Positions 38,826 to 48,317 of a stretch of 64,000 nt of DNA are shown here, piece after piece. Position 1 is the stretch's first letter. Every line of letters starts with the position of its first letter. The translations under genes and the position numbers were made by a program. The notes under the pieces were generated by a model, which was not told the DNA's origin, did not search any database, and was given only the letters and a program-made list of their open reading frames with translations. The stretch comes from Methanobrevibacter sp. UBA412 (GTDB taxonomy: Archaea > Methanobacteriota > Methanobacteria > Methanobacteriales > Methanobacteriaceae), in contig DAGJ01000021.1 in the NCBI GenBank assembly GCA_002495685.1, positions 552 to 64,551 on the forward strand, read 5' to 3'.

Positions 38826-39196
38826 TTAAATCTAACACTCCAACAAACCATTTATTTCCTGATAAAATAATGTTTTATCCCTTTTTTATAAGTATCTTAT
38901 TTTTTTTTTATTAAAATAAATGAGGGGTTTAAAAAATTTTTTATTTAATTCATAAATAACTAATATTAATTTTATTAATGTTATATATCTTTAACAAAAC
39001 TCTTTATTAAAGTTTGTTTTATACTAAGCATTACACCCTAAAATTAATACTAATAGAACAATTAATTAATAATAATTTACTGAAAAAATAATTTTAACTA
39101 TAAAAAATCCATTTAGCCAATGAATTACTAATTTTAAATAAAAAATTTTAAAAAATAGAAAAAAACATATTCAAATTATTTTATAATTAAAAAATT
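38826..39196. other. AT-rich spacer without recognised features
   Basis: The gap between the zinc-finger gene start and the serS terminator. It is nearly pure A and T, with no ORF, tRNA or repeat that I can support. It must hold the promoter of the zinc-finger gene, but no TATA box stands out. Confidence 0.4.
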
Positions 39197-39240
39197 AGTT
39201 AAAAAAAAGTATTTAGTAAGGATTAAAGTTTCATCCTTAC
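39197..39240 (-). terminator. Hairpin terminator after serS
   Basis: GTAAGGAT (39216-39223) and ATCCTTAC (39233-39240) form a perfect 8-base stem, followed on the minus strand by TAAATAC and a run of eight T residues. It lies 18 bases past the serS stop. Confidence 0.75.
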
Positions 39241-39257
39241 ATAATTAAGTTCTGATT

Positions 39258-40814
39258 TTATTGTTTTGGCCAGGTTAAAACTTTAGGTGTTTTTGCATCT
39301 TTTAGGCGGTCAAGTACCATTTTTGGCCAGTTTTCTTTATCGAATCCTTTTTGTGCAAGGAATCCGAATAACCAACGTGTTAGGCCGAAACCTGTACAAC
39401 CTGTCCAGATGTTGTGTTGGTGTGCTTCTTGTATACTGAATCCTTCTACGAAGTGTGTTCCATGATTGTTTGCACTTACTACTGCAACTCCTTTGTCACG
39501 GTTTGGTACTACTAGTCTCATTTCATATTTTGGTACGTCTGGGAATTCTATTCCACGGTTTTCAACTTTTCGTCCTTCAAGGTAGAATGGATCATCTCCT
39601 ACTTCGGTGTACCATTCAAGTTCTAATTCACTTGCTAAGTCTTGGGATAAGAGTAGTGTTTGGTCTCTTACTTCATCTACTTGTTCTGGGGTTCCGCACC
39701 ATACTGCTTCTACTCGTTGGAATTCATGTACACGGTCTAGGCCTTTTGCACCTCCACCTTCCCATCTGTAGGTCCATCCACTTTTATCGAAACATTTTAT
39801 TGGTAAGTCTTTTTCATCTACTACTTCGTGTGAGAGGAATTCATAGAATGGTTCGCATTGTGCTGCAGCATTAACATATCCTGGGTCTTTTAGGCCATCT
39901 TTTAGGAGGTCTATTGGTATTTCATGGTTAATGATTAATTCTTGTTTGAATTTATCAAATGCTTCTGGGTCTCTTTTTGGTGCACTTACATAGTACATTC
40001 CTTCTGGTAGGCCTTCTAAGTATTTCATTTTATCTAATACTTCGAATGGTATGAGTTTTGGGAATAAGCATTCTTGGAAGTCAAGTTTATCTAGTACTTT
40101 TTCCACGAGGATGCTTTCTATTGCTCGCTCAAGTGCAGTCATTTTTGGTCCGTAGAACCATTGTCCTTTTCCAGGGAATTGTTTAACCCATCCAAGTTTT
40201 AATGCTTCTTCGGTTACATCATCTACAGGGTGTGTTTCGAATTTATCACTTCTGTAAACGATTTCACCTGGAGTACTGTTCATTTTGTAGGTTAAATCTA
40301 ATTGTTCTCCATTTTCATCAGTTAACTCTTCTTTAGTAGCTACTTGTTTTATAATACGATTAATGGTTTGTTTTTTAATTTCAGATTCATTAATATCTTT
40401 AATTGTGAAACATACAAGGTTATCTTCTTCTTTAATGTCTTGGATTTGTTCGAATTTTAAAGCTGCATCCTTATTAAAACTATATTCATCATTTGGTATG
40501 CTTATTTCATAGGTGTCTATGTGCATGTCACGTACGCCTAAATGATATTTTTTACCAACAATTTTACTTAATGGATTTTTTAAACGTAATAATCCGTCAT
40601 GTGCACGTATTTTATGACCAGATTTAATGGTTAAGTTTAATTTATCACCTGTAATATTCCAATCTGTAATTTGTGCTCCTGCTTCTATGGTTTCATTTCC
40701 TAAACCACGGAGTAATAATTCTTTATTCGCATCATCTATGAAGCTTTGAATATCCTCTTTAGCTTCTGTTGCATTTTTACTAAAGGTAATTTCTCCTTTG
40801 AGTGTGAATTTCAT
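39258..40814 (-). CDS. serS: Seryl-tRNA synthetase, type 2
   Basis: The rare methanogen-type seryl-tRNA synthetase (SerRS2), which charges tRNA-Ser. It has 518 residues from the ATG at 40814 (MKFTLKGEITFSK). An ATG four codons earlier lies only two bases from GGGAG and is less likely. After an atypical N-terminal tRNA-binding domain comes the class II core: motif 2 region KSGWTYRWEGGGAKGLDRVHEFQRVE and motif 3 region GFGLTRWLFGFLAQKGF. The zinc-ligand regions (AQCEPFYEFL and VWCGTPEQ) match the type 2 family. It follows pcc1 by 31 bases on the same strand, so the two form an operon. Confidence 0.92.
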   Translation of the reverse strand: MKFTLKGEITFSKNATEAKEDIQSFIDDANKELLLRGLGNETIEAGAQITDWNITGDKLNLTIKSGHKIRAHDGLLRLKNPLSKIVGKKYHLGVRDMHIDTYEISIPNDEYSFNKDAALKFEQIQDIKEEDNLVCFTIKDINESEIKKQTINRIIKQVATKEELTDENGEQLDLTYKMNSTPGEIVYRSDKFETHPVDDVTEEALKLGWVKQFPGKGQWFYGPKMTALERAIESILVEKVLDKLDFQECLFPKLIPFEVLDKMKYLEGLPEGMYYVSAPKRDPEAFDKFKQELIINHEIPIDLLKDGLKDPGYVNAAAQCEPFYEFLSHEVVDEKDLPIKCFDKSGWTYRWEGGGAKGLDRVHEFQRVEAVWCGTPEQVDEVRDQTLLLSQDLASELELEWYTEVGDDPFYLEGRKVENRGIEFPDVPKYEMRLVVPNRDKGVAVVSANNHGTHFVEGFSIQEAHQHNIWTGCTGFGLTRWLFGFLAQKGFDKENWPKMVLDRLKDAKTPKVLTWPKQ

Positions 40815-40845
40815 TTTCTTCCACATTCTCCCTTAAAATTTTTTT

Positions 40846-41088
40846 TTAATTTGTATTTAACTGTGATTTTTCAAGTATTTTCTCAACAAGTATCTCAGAT
40901 GCTATTAAATCATCTGTGGTATTTAAGAAACTGCCTAAATTTTCACTTGTAATTTTATAATTTATAATATTATCTGTAATAGTTGATTTACAGTACCCTT
41001 CATCGTCATCTACTTTCAACGATTGATAAGATATTTCTGCATCTTCACTTTTTTTATATTCTATTTTTATATCTGCTTTAATCTTCAC
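40846..41088 (-). CDS. KEOPS complex Pcc1-like subunit
   Basis: An 80-residue protein resembling Pcc1, the dimerising subunit of the KEOPS complex that makes threonylcarbamoyladenosine at position 37 of tRNAs. The pattern SYQSLKVDDDEGYCKSTITD, followed by GSFLNTTDDLIASEILVEKI, matches the family's strand-helix layout. The partner genes (kae1, bud32, cgi121) are not in the window. It is first in a two-gene unit with serS, which links tRNA modification with aminoacylation. The short length makes the call moderate in strength. Confidence 0.7.
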   Translation of the reverse strand: MKIKADIKIEYKKSEDAEISYQSLKVDDDEGYCKSTITDNIINYKITSENLGSFLNTTDDLIASEILVEKILEKSQLNTN

Positions 41089-41291
41089 AGTAAAAGAATC
41101 CTTTATTTTTTTTTCAACTATTTAATATAAAAAAATATAAAATAAATTCATTTTATATTCTACTTATTAATTTTATGTATTCAAGTATATATTTATAATT
41201 CACAAAATTTTAATATATTAGTAAATGTATAATAATCATACAATTAAAATAAAAATCATAATATAAGATAAAGAGGGGAGTGCTTTTTAGA

Positions 41292-41648
41292 ATGGTTGAT
41301 TTTAGTGAAATGTTTATAACAGTTAATGGTACTAGTTTTTTTCATGGAGTGAAACCTTTCCAGGTTGGTAGTATTTTAAAATTAGTAAAGGATCCTGAAA
41401 ATCTTCATGATGGTGAAGCTATTAAAGTTCTAATGCGTTATGCTGGTCAAGTAGGATTTGTTGCAAATAGTCCTAAAACTGTAGCTAAAGGAGCAATGAG
41501 TGCAGGTAGGATTTATGATAAAATTATGAATCCAGATTATGCTAAAGTACGATTTATATTTAAGGATTCTATAATAGCTCAAGTATTATCTCAAGAGGAA
41601 TTAGAACAGGAAAAATCTGATGAAAATTCAGATGTAAATAAAATCTAA
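41292..41648 (+). CDS. HIRAN domain protein
   Basis: A small 118-residue protein whose core, ILKLVKDPENLHDGEAIKVLM then GQVGFVANSP, matches the HIRAN domain, a beta-barrel that binds DNA ends or stalled replication forks in eukaryotic and bacterial fusions. The domain stands alone here, followed by a charged tail. The ATG at 41292 follows GAGGGGAGTG at a normal spacing. The next gene is only 29 bases on and may be co-transcribed. Function in archaea is unknown; a role in DNA repair is an inference from the domain. Confidence 0.65.
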   Translation: MVDFSEMFITVNGTSFFHGVKPFQVGSILKLVKDPENLHDGEAIKVLMRYAGQVGFVANSPKTVAKGAMSAGRIYDKIMNPDYAKVRFIFKDSIIAQVLSQEELEQEKSDENSDVNKI

Positions 41649-41677
41649 AAAAATTAAATTTGAGGGGGGTTTTTTTA

Positions 41678-42628
41678 ATGAGTGTTAATGCAATAAAAGA
41701 TAGTTTAAGTAGTATTGAATTTTTACCAGTGCAAAACTATGAAAACATTACAGTTTTAGGATTTAAAACTAGTAATCTTAATGATTTTGATTTTTTAACC
41801 CTTAAAAAGGGTTTACGTATGGGTTTAGTAGAGTTAAATGAGGAAAACCCTGGAGGGGTTGTGGATACTATTAAAGTGGAGAATAATGCAGTAACACCTT
41901 TACTTATACTTGAAGGTGAAGTGCTTATAGGTGCTAAACAGGATCGTATTGCAAATACTAGTCTTTTAATCCCACCACATCTTGAAACTTTAATACCAGT
42001 AAGTTGTGTTGAAGCTAATAGGTGGGAGTATCAAACTAATAATTTTAATGATTCCACAAATTATGCCCCGTCAAATCTTAGGGGTGCCCGGACAGAAACT
42101 GTTAATGTTTCACTTAAAAAAGAAGGAGCATATAAATCAAATCAGGGCCTAATTTGGGATGTGATTAATCAAACTCAAAACAATTTAAATATAAAATCCA
42201 AGACTAGTGCATTAAAAGATGTTTACACATCTAAAGCAGAAACATTAAATGAGTACTATGAAAGTTTCCCCTACACTCGTAAACAGAATGGTAGTATAAT
42301 TCTTATAAACAATGAAGTTAAAGGATTAGAATTATTATATAATAACCATTTATATAAAGAGTTTCATGAAAGAATAATTAAAAGTTATATAGTTGATGCC
42401 TTACAAGAGTCTAAAACCAGTAATCCAGGAAATGAGGATTATGCTTATAATTTAGCTGAAGACTTCCGGGATAATATTTCCTCTTCTAAATATGAAACCT
42501 TCAAATCAGCAGGTTGTGGAGAAGATTCCCGTTTAGATAACACAGATTCAATGGGTTCTGCATTAATTTATAAAAATGAATTAATCCATGCAGTGTTCTT
42601 TAATAAATTAACACCAATTTCAATTTAA
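41678..42628 (+). CDS. ARPP-1 (DUF6569)-like protein
   Basis: A soluble protein of 316 residues. It has the layout I associate with the ARPP-1/DUF6569 family: LSSIEFLPVQNYENITVLGFK at the start, TPLLILEGEVLIGAKQDRIANTSLLIPP near residue 80, PVSCVEANRW near residue 108, then a long helical region. The family is named for association with ADP-ribosylglycohydrolase and phosphatase genes, but no catalytic role is proved. The ATG at 41678 follows GAGGGGGG; the in-frame TTG at 41660 is part of that region. It is paired with the HIRAN gene. Confidence 0.6.
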   Translation: MSVNAIKDSLSSIEFLPVQNYENITVLGFKTSNLNDFDFLTLKKGLRMGLVELNEENPGGVVDTIKVENNAVTPLLILEGEVLIGAKQDRIANTSLLIPPHLETLIPVSCVEANRWEYQTNNFNDSTNYAPSNLRGARTETVNVSLKKEGAYKSNQGLIWDVINQTQNNLNIKSKTSALKDVYTSKAETLNEYYESFPYTRKQNGSIILINNEVKGLELLYNNHLYKEFHERIIKSYIVDALQESKTSNPGNEDYAYNLAEDFRDNISSSKYETFKSAGCGEDSRLDNTDSMGSALIYKNELIHAVFFNKLTPISI

Positions 42629-43025
42629 AAATAATTTTATTTTTATATTATATTATTATATAATAGAAATTACAAAATAACTTAATGTAAATGAATTTTT
42701 ATTTTTAAACTCATTTTTAATTTTTTATGTAAATAAGAAATATTTTTTTTCAAGATGAACTTTTTTCAACATAACATTTATTAATGTTGATTAAAATAAA
42801 TAATCGTATTCTATCTTAAATTATATAAAATAACATTAAATTTTAGATACAAAAAAAATAATTTTTATTTAATCTTAAAATTTTATTTAAATAAACCTCC
42901 TATATAATCTTAAAATTAAGTTTTAAAGGGGCTTGTTTATTTTTATTATATATCAAACCATAATTTATAATTTGGATTGTTTGATAGAAAAATTTTTAAA
43001 TTTATTATTTATGGAGGAACTATTA
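42629..43025 (+). promoter_or_regulatory. Upstream region of rpl10e
   Basis: A 397-base spacer without genes. An inverted repeat TCAACAT (42766-42772) with ATGTTGA (42784-42790) is visible. TATA-like TATATAA at 42901-42907 or TTATATA near 42955 may drive rpl10e. GGAGG at 43013-43017 is its ribosome-binding site. Confidence 0.4.
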
Positions 43026-43508
43026 ATGGTTCGTGCTTACTCAAGAAAAGAATATATTAGAAAAACCCCAAATTCAAGAATTGTTCAATATGACATGGGA
43101 AGCTTAACAGATGAATTCCCAGTAGCTGTATCTTTATCAGTTAAAAGACCTATCAGAATTAGTCATAATGCTTTAGAAGCTGCAAGAATTGCTTCTAACA
43201 GATTAATGATGAGAAAGGCAGGAAGATTCGGATACCATTTGAAAATCAGAACTTACCCACATAATATTGTACGTATTAATCCTATGGCTACAGGAGCTGG
43301 AGCAGATCGTGTACAAAGTGGTATGAGAAACGCATTCGGAAAAGCAGTTAGTGTAGAAGCTTTATGCAGTAAAAATCAAAAAGTTATCACTATTGATATT
43401 AATCCTAAAAACTTTAACGATGCAAAACTCGCACTTAAACGTGCATCAATGAAACTTCCAGTTGCATGTAAAATCACTGTAGATAAAGGCGCAGAATTAA
43501 TTAAATAA
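43026..43508 (+). CDS. rpl10e: Large ribosomal subunit protein uL16 (L10e)
   Basis: A 160-residue ribosomal protein of the L10e/L16 family that sits near the peptidyl transferase centre. The start ATG at 43026 ([19 protein letters not shown]) follows ATGGAGGA and matches archaeal homologues; ORF extension upstream to 42933 is not real. Hallmarks are [36 protein letters not shown] and [19 protein letters not shown]. It is a single gene with short AT-rich flanks and a weak T-rich 3' region. Confidence 0.94.
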   Translation: MVRAYSRKEYIRKTPNSRIVQYDMGSLTDEFPVAVSLSVKRPIRISHNALEAARIASNRLMMRKAGRFGYHLKIRTYPHNIVRINPMATGAGADRVQSGMRNAFGKAVSVEALCSKNQKVITIDINPKNFNDAKLALKRASMKLPVACKITVDKGAELIK

Positions 43509-43789
43509 ATATAATAAAAAGAAAGAAAATTTTTTCTATAAATATTTTCCTTTTTTTATTATAAAAACAAAAAATAAAAATAATTAATGTTAATATTTGA
43601 TTAATAAAAAAAAGATTTAAAAGTTAATTCCAAAAAAAAATTAACCCTCAAAAATAAAATAAAATTCAATAAAACCTAAAAAAATAATGGATTAATCATT
43701 AAATTCTATTTAAAAAAATTTTTATGGAAAATTTATATTATATTTTTAAAAAAATATTGTAAAAAAAATATTAGAGGAAATTTGAAAAA

Positions 43790-46066
43790 ATGTATGTTGA
43801 AAGATTTGAAAATATTAGCAAAGACGACATTGGAATAGCTGGGGGAAAAGGAGCAAATCTTGGAGAATTAACTCAAGCAGGCATCCCTGTACCACCAGGA
43901 TTTGTAATAACAGCAGAAACCTACCAAAAATTCATGGAATCTACTGGAATATTCCAATCTGTAATGGATATACTTGACACAATCGATATTAACAAAACTA
44001 AAGAACTTCAAGAAGCTGCAGAAGAAATAAAACAAATAATCATTGACACTCCAATACCAGAAGACATAACCACTCTTATAATAGAAGCATACAATGCCTT
44101 ATCACAAAGAGTAGGTGTTGATGATGCAGATGTAGCAATAAGATCATCTGCAACAGCAGAAGATTTACCTGATGCATCATTTGCAGGACAACAAGATACT
44201 TTCCTTCATGTTAAAGGAACAGAACAAGTAATTGAATATGTTCGTAAATGTTGGGCAAGCTTATTTGAAGCAAGAGCAATCTTTTATCGTGAAGAAAACG
44301 ACTTCGACCATTCCAGAGTATTAATTGCAGTTGTAGTTCAACAAATGGTTAACTCTGAAAAAGCAGGAGTAATGTTCACTGTAAACCCATCCACAGGAGA
44401 AAATATTGCATTAATAGAAGGATCCTGGGGATTAGGTGAAGCAGTAGTTTCTGGAACAGTAACACCTGATACTTACACTGTAGATAAAGACACAGATAAA
44501 ATCTTATCAGTCAAAGTCAGTGAAAAAAGATACATGTTCACAAAAGACGATGAAGGAACCAGTAAAGAAACCACTGTACCAAAAGACAAACAAAACCTAA
44601 GAGTCTTACCAGATGATGAATTACTTAATTTAGTTGCAATGGGAAAACGTATACAAGCACATTACGGAAAACCACAAGATACTGAATGGGCAATGGAAAA
44701 TGGTAATTTATTCATGTTACAATCTAGACCAATCACTACACTTGGAGATGACACTCCAAAGCCTGAAACTAATGAAGTTGAAGACATGAAAGTAATTAAA
44801 AAAGGATTAGGTGCAAGTCCAGGTACAGGTTCTGGAACAGTGAAAATAATTAAAAAAATCCAAGAACTCGACAAAATCCAAGACGGAGACATAATGGTTA
44901 CAACAATGACCACACCAGATATGGTTCCAGCAATGAAAAGAGCTAATGCAATCGTAACTGATGAAGGAGGAGTAACCTGTCACGCTGCAATCATCTCCCG
45001 TGAACTTGGAATACCATGTGTAGTGGGAACTGGAGACGGAACTAGTGCAATTAAAGAAAACATTGATGTAACTGTAGATGGTAAAAAAGGATTCATTTAT
45101 GAAGGAATCCAAAAACAAGCCGAAGAAAAAACAGAAACACCAGCAACCCTTGCACAAGAAGCTCCAATCATAACCGTAACACAAGTAAAAGCAAACGTCA
45201 GTATGCCTGAAGCTGCACCAAGAGCATTCGCAACTGGAGCAGATGGAGTAGGATTACTCCGTACAGAGCACATGATGTTAGCTGCTGGAGTCCACCCTGT
45301 AAAATTCTTAGAAGAAGACAGAGAAGATGAACTAGTAAACATATTAGTTGAAAACATTCTCAAAGTAGTAGATGTATTCTATCCAAAACCAGTATGGTAC
45401 CGTACATTAGATTCCCCAACTGATGAATTCAAAACACTTGACGGTGGAGAAAACGAACCTGATGAACCAAACCCAATGCTTGGTTGGAGAGGAATCAGAA
45501 GAGAACTTGACCAAGACGGCATACTTCGTGCAGAATTCAAGGCAATTAAAAAGTTACATGATCAAGGATACACAAATATTGGAGTAATGATTCCATTAGC
45601 ACAACATCCTGATGAACTTAGAAAAGCAAAGAAAATCTGTGAAGAAGTAGGATTAACCCCACACAAAGACATTGAATTCGGAATGATGGTAGAAATACCA
45701 GCAGCAGCAATCCTCATACAAGACTTCATTGATGTTGGATTAGACTTCGTGAGTTTAGGAACTAACGATTTAACCCAATATACACTTGCAGTAGACCGTA
45801 ACAATGAATTTGTTGCTAAAAATTATAGTGAAGAACACCCTGCAGTAATGGCATTAGTAGAACGCACAATCAGAACATGTGTTGAAAATGGTGTAACCTG
45901 CAGTATCTGTGGTCAAGCAGGAAGTGTACCTCACATTGTTGAAAAACTTGTTGGAATGGGTATTACAAGTGTATCTGCAAACTCTGATGCAATATTAGAA
46001 GTGCGTAAAACAGTAGCACGTGCAGAACAAAAATTAATACTTGATGCTGCAAGAAAACAACAATAG
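43790..46066 (+). CDS. ppsA: Phosphoenolpyruvate synthase
   Basis: A 758-residue enzyme that converts pyruvate and ATP to phosphoenolpyruvate, AMP and phosphate, the first step of gluconeogenesis in methanogens. Domains run in order: an N-terminal nucleotide-binding domain (GGKGANLGELTQAGIPVPPGFV; RSSATAEDLPDASFAGQQDT), a phosphohistidine swivel with catalytic His398 in GGVTCHAAIISRELGIPCV, and a C-terminal TIM barrel (MVEIPAAAI, GTNDLTQYTLAVDRN, CSICGQAGS). Length is normal. A GAGG site precedes the ATG. A long hairpin follows the stop. Confidence 0.95.
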   Translation: MYVERFENISKDDIGIAGGKGANLGELTQAGIPVPPGFVITAETYQKFMESTGIFQSVMDILDTIDINKTKELQEAAEEIKQIIIDTPIPEDITTLIIEAYNALSQRVGVDDADVAIRSSATAEDLPDASFAGQQDTFLHVKGTEQVIEYVRKCWASLFEARAIFYREENDFDHSRVLIAVVVQQMVNSEKAGVMFTVNPSTGENIALIEGSWGLGEAVVSGTVTPDTYTVDKDTDKILSVKVSEKRYMFTKDDEGTSKETTVPKDKQNLRVLPDDELLNLVAMGKRIQAHYGKPQDTEWAMENGNLFMLQSRPITTLGDDTPKPETNEVEDMKVIKKGLGASPGTGSGTVKIIKKIQELDKIQDGDIMVTTMTTPDMVPAMKRANAIVTDEGGVTCHAAIISRELGIPCVVGTGDGTSAIKENIDVTVDGKKGFIYEGIQKQAEEKTETPATLAQEAPIITVTQVKANVSMPEAAPRAFATGADGVGLLRTEHMMLAAGVHPVKFLEEDREDELVNILVENILKVVDVFYPKPVWYRTLDSPTDEFKTLDGGENEPDEPNPMLGWRGIRRELDQDGILRAEFKAIKKLHDQGYTNIGVMIPLAQHPDELRKAKKICEEVGLTPHKDIEFGMMVEIPAAAILIQDFIDVGLDFVSLGTNDLTQYTLAVDRNNEFVAKNYSEEHPAVMALVERTIRTCVENGVTCSICGQAGSVPHIVEKLVGMGITSVSANSDAILEVRKTVARAEQKLILDAARKQQ

Positions 46067-46076
46067 AAAAAACATT

Positions 46077-46131
46077 GGATTATCAAAAAAAGAAAAATAC
46101 ATTTTCATCTTTTTTTTATAATCCCCTCTTT
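46077..46131 (+). terminator. Long hairpin terminator after ppsA
   Basis: GGATTAT (46077-46083) pairs with ATAATCC (46118-46124), and the A-rich and T-rich interior arms pair further. CCCCTCTTTTTTT follows. It begins 11 bases after the ppsA stop. Confidence 0.65.
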
Positions 46132-46259
46132 TTTTAATATTCTTTTAAACAATAATAAACATTAAATTAAATTTTTATTCTATTTTAAAACTTTTTTTTT
46201 TAATCATATTTCCATAAAAATTTATAATTAATAATAAAATTAAAAATAAGGGAATTTAT

Positions 46260-47426
46260 ATGAATACAAAACCAATAGCAAAATCAGAAATCCTAAAAGA
46301 ACTACAAGAATACCAAAACCAAGATTACAAATACGAATCAGGAAGGATATTGGGTTCAATGTGCACACAAGCACATCCATTTGCTAAAGAAGTTTTTATA
46401 AAATTTTTAGACAGTAACCTTGGAGATGCTGGACTCTTTCAAGGAACCAAACATATAGAAGATGAAGCAATAAAAACAATAGGATCATTTCTCGGAAACC
46501 CTGAAGTCTATGGAAACATTGTAACAGGTGGAACTGAAGCAAATCTCATGGCAATGAGAGGGGCTAGAAATCTTGCAATCAATGAAAAAGGAATAAAAAA
46601 TGGGGAAATAATCGTACCAGAATCAGCACATTTCTCATTTAAAAAAGCACAAGACATGCTAGGATTAAAAGTAATCCACGCACCATTAGATAAAGATTAC
46701 AGAACTTCTACTGATTTTGTACAAGACAATATAAACAAGAATACTGTTGCAATAGTGGGAGTTGCAGGTTCAACAGAACTTGGAGTAATAGATCCAATCC
46801 AAGAATTATCAGATATTAGTATTGATAAAAATATTCACTTACATGTTGATGCAGCATTTGGAGGATTTGTAATACCATTCCTTAAAGATTTAGGATACAA
46901 TTTCCCAGATTTTGATTTCACCCTACCAGGTGTTGATTCCATGACCGTGGATCCACATAAAATGGGGCTTGCACCAATACCTGCAGGTTGCATACTATTT
47001 AAGGATAATAAATGTTTAGATGCAATGGCAGTTGATACTCCATATTTAACTTATAAACAACAATCAACAATTGTTGGAACCCGACTGGGAGCTAGTAGTG
47101 CTGCTATTTTTGCTTTAATGAAATATCTTGGTCGTGAAGGTTATGCTAAATTAGCAGAGGAATGTATGGATAATACTGATTTTCTAGCTAAAGGTCTTAA
47201 ATATTTAGGTTATGACTTGGTTATGGAACCTAAACTTAATATTATAGGTTTTAACCATCCAAAGTTAAGTACTGAGGATTTAGCTGATGAACTTGAAAAA
47301 AGAGATTGGAGAGTTTCTATGAGTAAATGTCCAGAAGCTGTAAGAATTATAGTGATGAGACACATTAAGCATGAAAATATTCTAGATTTACTAGATGACC
47401 TTAAGGATATTAAAAATAATCTTTAA
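46260..47426 (+). CDS. mfnA: L-tyrosine decarboxylase (methanofuran synthesis)
   Basis: A 388-residue pyridoxal-phosphate enzyme that makes tyramine for methanofuran; the family can also decarboxylate aspartate toward coenzyme A. The cofactor lysine is Lys234 in [16 protein letters not shown]. Other blocks are [29 protein letters not shown] near residue 88 and [13 protein letters not shown] near residue 195. Length and order match archaeal MfnA. It is a single gene with GGG upstream of the ATG. Assignment is strong, but which amino acid dominates cannot be read from sequence. Confidence 0.9.
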   Translation: MNTKPIAKSEILKELQEYQNQDYKYESGRILGSMCTQAHPFAKEVFIKFLDSNLGDAGLFQGTKHIEDEAIKTIGSFLGNPEVYGNIVTGGTEANLMAMRGARNLAINEKGIKNGEIIVPESAHFSFKKAQDMLGLKVIHAPLDKDYRTSTDFVQDNINKNTVAIVGVAGSTELGVIDPIQELSDISIDKNIHLHVDAAFGGFVIPFLKDLGYNFPDFDFTLPGVDSMTVDPHKMGLAPIPAGCILFKDNKCLDAMAVDTPYLTYKQQSTIVGTRLGASSAAIFALMKYLGREGYAKLAEECMDNTDFLAKGLKYLGYDLVMEPKLNIIGFNHPKLSTEDLADELEKRDWRVSMSKCPEAVRIIVMRHIKHENILDLLDDLKDIKNNL

Positions 47427-47752
47427 AAATTATCATACTTACATTGTTAACTACTTGTTTAATTAAGTATTAAACAATTTATATTAATTCTTTTTTTACC
47501 TTAAAAAACAGGAAAATTTCAATACTTTAAAAAATAAAAATATTTTTCTTATCTAAATAAAGTCACAGTATTTTATACTTTAACTTTTACAATAATAATA
47601 CATGATACATCATTTGCATATTTATATAAATCATTACCAGTATAATCCACTTTTAACAATATATCTACCTGCAAATAAATTAATTTCTAATTTTCCCCAA
47701 ATTTATCAAAAAAGAGAAATATTAAACTATTTCAAAAATATAAAATAATAAT
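47427..47752. other. AT-rich spacer before fumarase beta gene
   Basis: 326 bases without a gene. No hairpin or repeat stands out. The next gene has only a weak ribosome-binding site, so its mRNA may be short-leadered. Confidence 0.4.
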
Positions 47753-48253
47753 ATGAAAGAAATCACAACACCAGTCAAAAATGAAACTATTAAAAATCTT
47801 AAAATTGGTGATAAGGTAAATATTACAGGAACAATGCTTACAGGAAGAGATGCAGTACTGCCAAAACTTGTAAAATTATTAGAAAATAATCAAAAAGATG
47901 AAATTAAAGTAAACCTTGAAGGGGCTGTGATTATGCATACAGCTTTTAGTAGTGCGGGGATTGCACCAACCACTAGTAATAAAACCGAAATAGAATCAAG
48001 CATAATACCATTATCTAGTGCTGGTGTGAAATTACATATAGGGAAAGGATCCCTACACCCTGAAACTGTTGAAGGTTTAAAAAAAGAGGGAAGTGCTTAT
48101 ATAGTAACACCACCTGTTGCAGCATTACTTACAAGTAAAGTGAAATCTTATAAATGTGTAATGTATCCAGAAGAAGGAATGGAAGCATTATACCAATTAG
48201 AAGTGGAAAATATTCCAGGTATAGTTGCAAGTATTAATGGTGAAACCATTTAA
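47753..48253 (+). CDS. Fumarate hydratase, beta subunit
   Basis: A 166-residue protein matching the C-terminal (beta) part of class I iron-sulfur fumarate hydratases and L(+)-tartrate dehydratases. Blocks include KIGDKVNITGTMLTGRDAVLPKL near residue 20, AFSSAGIAPTTSNKTEI near residue 65 and YIVTPPVAALLTSKVK near residue 120. In methanogens the enzyme works in the incomplete reductive branch from oxaloacetate to 2-oxoglutarate or succinate. The alpha subunit, which binds the cluster, is not next door. It is slightly short for the family. It is not a fragment, since both ends look natural. Confidence 0.85.
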   Translation: MKEITTPVKNETIKNLKIGDKVNITGTMLTGRDAVLPKLVKLLENNQKDEIKVNLEGAVIMHTAFSSAGIAPTTSNKTEIESSIIPLSSAGVKLHIGKGSLHPETVEGLKKEGSAYIVTPPVAALLTSKVKSYKCVMYPEEGMEALYQLEVENIPGIVASINGETI

Positions 48254-48317
48254 ATAAACACACTATTTTTCAAATGCTCTCTAATTATTTAAATACTAAT
48301 TTTATAAAAATATTAAT

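Noticed and set aside
42933-43025. N-terminal extension of the rpl10e frame
   Set aside because: The family's N terminus is MVRAYSRK at 43026, which follows GGAGG; the upstream codons are random.
47753-48253. Fumarase beta gene as a truncated pseudogene
   Set aside because: It is short for the family, but both termini look natural and the motifs are intact.
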